Below, piece by piece: positions 24,425 through 27,616 of a stretch of DNA of 27,616 nt (within the stretch, counting starts at the first letter, position 1; every line of letters starts with the position of its first letter). The translations under genes and the position numbers were made by a program. This stretch comes from a virus, in the IMG/VR virus record IMGVR_UViG_3300035180_000306, positions 1 to 27,616 of that record; one strand, 5' to 3'. The notes under the pieces were generated by a model that saw only the letters and a program-made list of their open reading frames with translations, had not been told where the DNA came from and ran no database searches.

Positions 24425-24655
24425 ATGTTCCTGATGGGCAAAGTGACGGACTCATTCGGTGCCAATGCGGCCCGAAAGGTGAGGGCTTACCGTGAGGACA
24501 CTGGGGCCCTGGTTGGCGAAACTGTCAGCTTGGCCTCAACCGGGGCGTACCAAATAGAGACCACGTATGATGGGGAGCACACTGTACTGATCTACCCTCT
24601 GCCAACCGAAACGGCCTTGAATGTGTTGGCGTTTAGAGGGGTGATTCCGGTATGA
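24425..24655 (+). CDS. Small beta-sandwich protein, carboxypeptidase regulatory-like
   Basis: This 76-residue protein (MFLMGKVTDSFGANAARKV, then YREDTGALVGETVSLASTGAYQI) looks like a single carboxypeptidase regulatory-like domain. It is similar in pattern to the last ~70 residues of the discoidin-like protein encoded at 21987, where RRVRLYDKYNGQYLAET aligns with RKVRAYREDTGALVGET. It may be a free-standing copy that joins the tail tip or fibre. GGAGAAG precedes the start. Its stop overlaps the next ATG (ATGA). Confidence 0.75.
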   Translation: MFLMGKVTDSFGANAARKVRAYREDTGALVGETVSLASTGAYQIETTYDGEHTVLIYPLPTETALNVLAFRGVIPV

Positions 24656-26628
24656 AGTACACCACCACGTACATTGTTCCTGTGGGGAACAATGTAAATG
24701 CCTCCTGGAAGGGAGAAGACTCATACGAGGTGCCTTCGGGGGGATTTGTCACGTCCAGCTTCAGGTATAGGAACGCCAAGGTGGCGATTAACTTTGGTGG
24801 CGTTTACACGCCACAGCCTGCACTGGGTGTGCGGCTGAACTTTGGGAGACCTATTGATGAATTGTCCCCTCCCGCTGAGATCACTATATCCCTTGAGGTT
24901 CAGAGTCCCACGTTTCACATGGGGGTGCTGTACGACTTGAACGTCAGTCGTCCGCTTACTCACGACATTGACTTAGGATGGCAGCAGGCCGATTTCAAGG
25001 AGGTGCAACCAGATGCTACATGGCAGTTGACGGCCCAAGATCGCACCTACAAGGGTGTGCTGTGGCAGTCTTGCAATCAATTGCACGACACGTTAGCTGC
25101 ACCTTTTTGGGGGCTGTATCATGAACGCCAGTTCTACGGAGTGCCGTGGGAGGAGGCCGACCCGACCGCCCGCATGGAGGCCAAGGAGATTTTCAAGGAA
25201 CTGTCCCGAGATCACCAGTTCAAGAGGGCCCCCTGGCAGTTGGGGGCATGGGCGGAGTGTGACGCCAATGAGCTGTTCGAGCAGATGCTGCCCATCAAGC
25301 AGTTCCGTAGTATGCCCTGGCAGTACCCGGAGTACCTGTCCTGGAGGGAGTCCTTCGGTTACAACAAGGCGAAGGCTTGGCCGCTGTGGTGGCTTGTACC
25401 CTGGGACGAAGGACGGCATCCACGCCCAGGTAGGGAGGTTCTTCCGCAACCCCCGGTAACGCCGCCCTTCATCCCGAGTTACGTGCTGAATTTCATCTGC
25501 AAGTACAAGCCTGTGCCCCCTCTTGAGGTGGTGTTGAACTTCGGTTTGCGACCTTGCATGGGGGCGGGCTTAGAAATCGTTGCAAGAAAGGTATATTTCA
25601 TCGTGAACACCATTAGTCTGAAGCGGGTATCGGACAACGAGCCCATCGAAATTCTGGGGGCCAGCGTCGGCACCGACAAGAGCAGTTGGGCGTGGTCTTT
25701 CTCAGGCTCTCTGCCGTACACTGAACTGGAGAAGGTTGAGCCATCGGACTCTGGCCCTGTTGAGGTCGAACTGGAGATTAACTCCATCAAGTGGCGCTTC
25801 CTGGTGGAGGAGTATGAAGAGAACAAGCAGTTTGCCAAGACAGCCGTCTCGATTCGTGGTAGGAGCCTGACTGCGTACCTGGACAGCCCGTATGCCCCGA
25901 CTCGCTCGTTCATCCAGAACAATCAGTTGACCAGCCGACAGTTCGCTGAAGCTGAATTGACTCGCCCAGGTCTGATCACGGGGTTTGACTTCGACTGGAT
26001 GTTCCCGGATGAGTTGGGCTGGGATATGCCCGATGGCACCTGGAGCTACAATAACTTGACGCCTATGGAAGTGATCAACCAGATTGTCCAAGGTGCAGGT
26101 GGGTATGTGAACAGTCACATGCTGAATAAGACTCTGATCGTGCGCCCTGAGTATCCTGCGCCCTTCTGGGAGTGGGGTAAGAATACCCCTGACCTCGTTC
26201 TTCCGAAGACCCTGATCCGCAGTCAGAATCTGCGCTGGGCTGAGAAGCCTCTGTATAACGGTGTTTACGTGACTGGTGAGAACACTGGCGTGACTGCCCT
26301 GGTGCGCAAGGGGGGAACCCTAGGTGATTTCCAAGCTCCATCCTTCACTGGGGCCATGATCAGTTCCAACCTCGCGGCACGGCTCAAGGGCATCAGCATC
26401 CTGTCTGCGGGGGGTAAGCAGGCCACAGTCGGCCTGGAGCTTCCGATGGAGCAGTCCGTCGGACTCATGACTCCCGGTATGCTGATAGAGGTGACGAACG
26501 GAGGCTACGGCACTGAAGCAGCATGGCGTGGGCTGATTCGCAGCACTAGCATAGAAGCACGGCGCACCAACCAATCCCTGACGGTCAGCCAGTCGGTTGA
26601 CCTAGAACGACACTATGGAGGTTTCTGA
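24652..26628 (+). CDS. Putative tail hub / baseplate-like protein, 658 residues
   Basis: This 658-residue protein has two parts. The N-terminal part carries three short 'NFG' units (VAINFGGVYTP, VRLNFGRP, VVLNFGLRP) and a Trp-rich region with three '(R/H/K)QFxxxPW' units at residues 159 (RQFYGVPW), 188 (HQFKRAPW) and 216 (KQFRSMPW), spaced 28-29 residues, probably lying between or around the NFG units. The C-terminal ~350 residues (from about ISLKRVSDNEPIEILGASV) look like a tail hub: PMEVINQIVQGAGGYVNSHMLNKTLIVRPEYP and a final WRGLIRSTSIEARRTNQSLTVSQ. Hub function is an inference from this region and from the small OB-fold-like gene that follows. One motif copy (25072) is inside. The gene starts in an ATGA overlap. 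Confidence 0.7.
   Translation: MKYTTTYIVPVGNNVNASWKGEDSYEVPSGGFVTSSFRYRNAKVAINFGGVYTPQPALGVRLNFGRPIDELSPPAEITISLEVQSPTFHMGVLYDLNVSRPLTHDIDLGWQQADFKEVQPDATWQLTAQDRTYKGVLWQSCNQLHDTLAAPFWGLYHERQFYGVPWEEADPTARMEAKEIFKELSRDHQFKRAPWQLGAWAECDANELFEQMLPIKQFRSMPWQYPEYLSWRESFGYNKAKAWPLWWLVPWDEGRHPRPGREVLPQPPVTPPFIPSYVLNFICKYKPVPPLEVVLNFGLRPCMGAGLEIVARKVYFIVNTISLKRVSDNEPIEILGASVGTDKSSWAWSFSGSLPYTELEKVEPSDSGPVEVELEINSIKWRFLVEEYEENKQFAKTAVSIRGRSLTAYLDSPYAPTRSFIQNNQLTSRQFAEAELTRPGLITGFDFDWMFPDELGWDMPDGTWSYNNLTPMEVINQIVQGAGGYVNSHMLNKTLIVRPEYPAPFWEWGKNTPDLVLPKTLIRSQNLRWAEKPLYNGVYVTGENTGVTALVRKGGTLGDFQAPSFTGAMISSNLAARLKGISILSAGGKQATVGLELPMEQSVGLMTPGMLIEVTNGGYGTEAAWRGLIRSTSIEARRTNQSLTVSQSVDLERHYGGF
25072..25085 (+). 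repeat. 14-bp motif, copy 11 (inside hub-like gene)
   Basis: TGCAATCAATTGCA, read as TGC AAT CAA TTG CAC (Cys-Asn-Gln-Leu-His). It is the only intragenic copy in this reading phase. Confidence 0.9.
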
Positions 26629-26867
26629 TGGCTGCTCTTGGAGGAATCTGGAAGAAGTTCCTTGACCTGCTCCCGAGCACCCCCCGCCAAGTAGGCACAG
26701 TGGTGAGCGTGGGCACAGCGGGGCAGTACAACGTGCAACTTGTTGGTGGCGGCACCATCACGGTACGAGGGGTAGACGTATACCAGGCGGGAGACCGGGT
26801 ATTCGTAGCTGGAGACCATATAGAGTCGAAGGCCAGCACTCTTCCTACAGTCACGATTGATGTGTAG
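26628..26867 (+). CDS. Small OB-fold-like tail tip protein
   Basis: This 79-residue protein contains RQVGTVVSVGTAGQYNVQL, then GGTITVRGVDVYQAGDRVFVAG, and ends LPTVTIDV. The order of strands resembles the OB-like domain of small tail tip or spike proteins encoded next to hub genes in long-tailed phages. The role as a hub-associated tip piece is inferred. Its ATG overlaps the hub-like gene's stop, indicating coupling. Confidence 0.72.
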   Translation: MAALGGIWKKFLDLLPSTPRQVGTVVSVGTAGQYNVQLVGGGTITVRGVDVYQAGDRVFVAGDHIESKASTLPTVTIDV

Positions 26868-26885
26868 CTTGACAGAGGTTACAAT
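26857..26885 (+). promoter_or_regulatory. Promoter for the last tail genes
   Basis: TTGATG at 26857-26862 and TACAAT at 26880-26885 with a 17-bp spacer. The predicted start is near 26892, just before the 14-bp motif copy at 26895-26908, with a ~29-base leader to ATG 26921. Confidence 0.5.
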
Positions 26886-26894
26886 GCCCGAAGT

Positions 26895-26908
26895 TGCAAT
26901 CAATTGCA
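26895..26908 (+). repeat. 14-bp motif, copy 12 (start site region, upstream of 26921 gene)
   Basis: TGCAATCAATTGCA, beginning exactly 26 bp before ATG 26921 and ending 1 bp before the GGAG ribosome binding site; same geometry as the copy at 6259. Confidence 0.92.
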
Positions 26909-26920
26909 CGGAGTAAGAAC

Positions 26921-27280
26921 ATGGCAGCAGGCAAATACAACGTATTGGTGGAGTGTGGGGCCACCTTCAAGCTGACGCTGATCCTAGGGGCGGCGGGGAT
27001 GCCTGTGAATCTGACTGGATACAAGGCTCGTGCCCAGATGCGGGAGGGCTATGATGCAAAGGAAGCCTTCCTGACCTTCACCACGGATGACGGCTCCATC
27101 GTGTTCGATGCAGTGGCTGGCAAGGTGACGCTGATAGCTTCGGCAGCAGCAACCAGTGCCGTGCAGGTTGATGGAGGAGTCTGGGACTTGGAGTTGGTCG
27201 ATCCGCTGGGTGACGTTACCCGTCTGCTGCAAGGCAAGGTTGTTGTGTCCCCGGAGTCTACCAAGATCACCAACGTGTAA
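26921..27280 (+). CDS. Small beta-rich tail protein, 119 residues
   Basis: A 119-residue protein starting MAAGKYNVLVECGATFKLTL, with MPVNLTGYKARAQMREGYD and VWDLELVDPLGDVTRLLQGKVVVSPEST. This pattern is common in small phage tail or fibre-associated proteins with an immunoglobulin-like domain near fibre genes. The frame is open from 26894, but ATG 26921 is chosen: GGAG lies 7 bases upstream and the upstream part would start in the motif at the predicted transcript start. The role is inferred from context. Confidence 0.75.
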   Translation: MAAGKYNVLVECGATFKLTLILGAAGMPVNLTGYKARAQMREGYDAKEAFLTFTTDDGSIVFDAVAGKVTLIASAAATSAVQVDGGVWDLELVDPLGDVTRLLQGKVVVSPESTKITNV

Positions 27281-27289
27281 GGAGGTCAG

Positions 27290-27544
27290 ATGAGCTTTGA
27301 TGTCCAAATCCTCCAGACGGAGGTGACGGTGCCACAGGAGCAGATAGTTGTCTTGGAGGTTCCGCAGGAACAGACCGTTGTCTTGGAGGTGACACAAGCC
27401 CAGCAAGGTCTTCCCGGCCCCCCAGGGCCACAAGGCACCGGGTCTGGAGACATGCAAAAGCTGATTTACGACCCCCACGGATTCGAGACCGACGTTTTTG
27501 ATTTAGGGCGCATGGCCGGCACCCTTGACGCTGGCACTTTCTAG
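27290..27544 (+). CDS. Small protein with a tandem repeat and collagen-like segment
   Basis: This 84-residue protein has a direct 10-residue tandem repeat, VPQEQ(I/T)VVLE, at residues 14-33, then a short collagen-like run GLPGPPGPQG, then YDPHGFETDVFDLGRMAGTLDAGTF. The C-terminal pattern is common in phage tail fibre-linked proteins. The collagen-like stretch may trimerise and link the tail to the fibre. GGAGG precedes the ATG. Confidence 0.75.
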   Translation: MSFDVQILQTEVTVPQEQIVVLEVPQEQTVVLEVTQAQQGLPGPPGPQGTGSGDMQKLIYDPHGFETDVFDLGRMAGTLDAGTF

Positions 27545-27556
27545 GAGATAAAAATC

Positions 27557-27616
27557 ATGGCACGTATACAACTTCGTCGAGGCAACGCCGCTAACCTTCC
27601 CACCTCCGGCATGCTC
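27557..27616 (+). CDS. Start of a probable tail fibre gene (cut by window end)
   Basis: Only the first 20 codons are visible, from ATG 27557: MARIQLRRGNAANLP and on. The 'QLRRGNAANLP' opening is typical of phage tail fibre or tail fibre-like N-termini. The ribosome binding site CTAGGAGAT is the same as that of the tail tube gene at 11229, which suggests high expression. The rest lies outside the window. Confidence 0.6.
   Translation, partial: MARIQLRRGNAANLPTSGML

Noticed and set aside
2590-26908. The dispersed 14-bp motif as a CRISPR array or transposon ends
   Set aside because: Copies are 0.8-4.3 kb apart with ordinary genes between them, and there are no spacers, transposase or target duplications.
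1-27616. tRNA genes
   Set aside because: No cloverleaf or T-loop signature was noticed in the few intergenic stretches by eye; a covariance model search was not possible.

Overview
The window is 27.6 kb of a tailed double-stranded DNA phage (or prophage), with every supported gene on the + strand. It holds the end of a replication module (a family A DNA polymerase) followed by nearly all of a head and tail morphogenesis module. Long non-contractile tail architecture is inferred: there is a tail tube, a G/GT-type chaperone pair, a 1295-residue tape measure and a set of tail-tip proteins, and no sheath gene is seen. The DNA is GC-rich, ribosome binding sites are AGGAG-like and promoters look sigma70-like. 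Together with the Mu/PBSX-like head genes this suggests a phage of a Gram-negative bacterium, probably a proteobacterium. The host is an inference and I do not recognise the species.

Layout: (1) 1-2458, the tail of an unknown gene and the DNA polymerase. (2) 2459-2706, a control region with a hairpin, a 14-bp motif, a terminator and a promoter. (3) 2707-9089, the head: portal, MuF-like minor head protein, a 46-residue protein, an XkdF-like protease, a scaffold-like protein and the major capsid protein, closed by a terminator. (4) 9239-11173, connectors: a small unknown protein, a head-tail adaptor, a Mu gpG-like tail completion protein and a tail-terminator-like protein. (5) 11244-16589, the tail tube with its terminator, the chaperone frameshift pair and the tape measure. 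(6) 16586-27616, tail tip and adhesion genes, including a 1228-residue repeat protein, a protein with two discoidin-like domains, a hub-like protein, an OB-fold-like protein and the start of a probable tail fibre. Terminase, lysis, integrase and repressor genes are not in the window.

The most striking signal lies outside the genes. A strictly conserved 14-bp near-palindrome, TGCAATCAATTGCA, occurs 12 times (9 forward, 3 reverse) from 2590 to 26908, about once per 2 kb. Six copies lie between genes and six inside genes; five of those six are read in the same frame, as Gln-(Ser/Leu)-Ile-Ala. Four of the intergenic copies overlap the core or start site of predicted promoters. The pattern looks like a dispersed operator system, comparable in layout, though not in sequence, to the 'stoperator' sites of mycobacteriophage L5. 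A partition or other DNA-organising site is an alternative. The binding protein is not visible here.

Expression seems to be split among about seven promoters resembling TTGTNN-(17/18)-TACAAT and three strong intrinsic terminators placed after the polymerase, capsid and tail tube genes. Within units, genes are tightly packed with ATGA- or TAATG-type overlaps.
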